NCBI RefSeq assembly: GCF_011765465.1
Contig: NZ_CP050265.1
Coordinates: 2,447,501-2,511,500, forward strand
Direction: 5' to 3'
DNA: 64,000 nucleotides
From: Erythrobacter sp.
GTDB taxonomy: Bacteria; Pseudomonadota; Alphaproteobacteria; Sphingomonadales; Sphingomonadaceae
This document shows positions 63,170 through 64,000 of this stretch, in pieces; the stretch's first letter is position 1, and every line of letters starts with the position of its first letter. The position numbers were made by a program, and so were the translations under genes. The notes under the pieces are model-generated. The model was not told the DNA's origin. It made no database searches and saw only the letters and a list, made by a program, of their open reading frames with translations.

Positions 63170-64000
63170 TTACCAGATTCTCACGCGCTCTTCGGGCGGG
63201 ATGTACATGGCATGGTCCTCGGTCACGCCGAAGGCTTCGTACCATTCATCGAGATTCCGCACGACGCCGTTGACCCGGTATTCCTCGGGGCTGTGCGGGT
63301 CGGTGCGAAGGCGCTGGCGGTAGTTCTCCTCGCGCTGCATCGAACGCCACACTTGCGCCCAGGCGAGGAAGAAGCGCTGGTCGCCGGTCAGCCCGTCGAT
63401 CACCGGCACCTCCTTGCCCTCGGTCGCGATCTTGTAGGCGCGGTAGGCGAGGCTGAGCCCGCCGAGGTCGCCGATGTTCTCGCCCAGCGTGAAGCGCCCG
63501 TTGACGCAGGTCTCGCCCTCGTCGAACGGGCAGAAGGCGTCGTATTGCGCGACCAGCGCGTCGGTCTTGGCGTCGAAGGCGGCGCGGTCCTCGTCGGTCC
63601 ACCAGTTGCGAAGCTTTCCGGTGGCATCGTATTTCGAGCCCTGGTCGTCGAAGCCGTGGCCGATCTCGTGGCCGATCACCCCGCCGATCGCGCCGTAGTT
63701 CACCGCCGGGTCCGCGCTCATCCCGAAGAAGGGCTGCTGCAGGATGGCGGCGGGGAAGACGATCTCGTTCTTGGTCGGGTTGTAATAGGCATTGACCGTC
63801 TGGGGCAGCATGAACCACTCGGTCCGGTCGATCGGCTGGCCGAGCTTCGCGACATTGTCCGCCCGCGCCCATTCGGCCGCGGCCATCGCGTTGGCGATCG
63901 CATTGCCGCGGGTGATTTCGAGACCCTCATAGGTTTCGAGATTGTCGCGGTAACCGATCTTGGGATCGAAGCTGGCGAGCTTTTCAAGCGCTTGGCCCTT
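63170..64000 (-). CDS. M13 family metallopeptidase (neprilysin-like), N-terminal part beyond window
   Basis: The C-terminal 276 residues are visible; the start lies beyond the right edge. The zinc site HEIGH is in GVIGHEIGHGFDDQGSKYDA, and the third ligand is in GENIGDLGGLSLAYRAYK. The substrate-binding NAYYNPTKNEIVFPAAILQ precedes it. The C-terminus RVRIW fits the usual M13 ending in Trp. Family members with a signal peptide act in the periplasm on short peptides; the leader cannot be seen here. Two cysteines (FCPFDEGETCVN) may pair. Confidence 0.92.
   Translation of the reverse strand, partial: KGQALEKLASFDPKIGYRDNLETYEGLEITRGNAIANAMAAAEWARADNVAKLGQPIDRTEWFMLPQTVNAYYNPTKNEIVFPAAILQQPFFGMSADPAVNYGAIGGVIGHEIGHGFDDQGSKYDATGKLRNWWTDEDRAAFDAKTDALVAQYDAFCPFDEGETCVNGRFTLGENIGDLGGLSLAYRAYKIATEGKEVPVIDGLTGDQRFFLAWAQVWRSMQREENYRQRLRTDPHSPEEYRVNGVVRNLDEWYEAFGVTEDHAMYIPPEERVRIW

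Overview
The window comes from a GC-rich alphaproteobacterium, most likely a member of the Sphingomonadales (Erythrobacteraceae-like). This rests on gene content and style: two orphan TonB-dependent receptors, a leucine/acyl-CoA catabolic set, a HWE-family kinase, M13 and S9 peptidases, GlnD, a PabB-PabC fusion and dense ATGA/GTGA stop-start overlaps. No rRNA, tRNA, CRISPR array, transposase or prophage gene was seen. It reads as ordinary chromosome with 57 protein genes, two of them cut by the window edges.

Layout. 1-4.3 kb (minus strand): leucine degradation operon (isovaleryl-CoA dehydrogenase, small membrane protein, methylcrotonyl-CoA carboxylase beta subunit) followed by an AT-rich membrane-protein gene of foreign look and an acyltransferase. 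4.5-9.3 kb: HWE kinase, lipoprotein, and a two-gene osmoprotectant ABC transporter whose permease is fused to its binding protein. 9.4-16.9 kb: a MidA-type methyltransferase with a long ER/K-rich repeat arm overlapping lgt, an acyl-CoA synthetase and glnD. 17-25.7 kb: two TonB receptors around YggS, a TenI-like protein and FtsK. 25.8-29.8 kb: a GDYXXLXY/DUF2157 pair and two tandem PstS-like lipoproteins behind a Pho-box-like site. 30-43 kb: diguanylate cyclase, thioesterase, S9 and M24 peptidases, VOC and EF-hand proteins, an OmpR-type two-component system, a coiled-coil membrane protein and a HerA-like ATPase. 43.3-53.3 kb: folate (pabBC), RNA modification and ribosome rescue (RluA-type, ArfB), rpmG, LolA-like carrier, alkaline phosphatase, ExoIII, RibA, GNAT, Sel1 and beta-helix proteins. 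53.4-58.7 kb: two lipoproteins and an acyl-CoA catabolic operon (dehydrogenase, CaiB-type CoA-transferase, thiolase, MaoC-like hydratase). 58.7-64 kb: SPFH/ribbon-helix-helix operon with a perfect palindrome in front, PPK2, phenylalanine hydroxylase, UppP and an M13 peptidase.

Two themes connect distant genes. Phosphate handling: Pho-box-like site plus tandem PstS-like proteins, a lipoprotein alkaline phosphatase and PPK2. Acyl-CoA catabolism: the leucine operon, the 54-58.7 kb operon, the acyl-CoA synthetase and a thioesterase.

The most unusual signal is not a gene. Four copies of a roughly 90-105 nt intergenic element (19.34, 47.49, 62.94 and 63.05 kb) share the same four-hairpin layout. 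Loops and linkers are conserved, while the paired stem bases differ between copies and stay complementary. This points to a conserved RNA or DNA structure. Short tandem duplications across or just after stop codons also occur at three genes.
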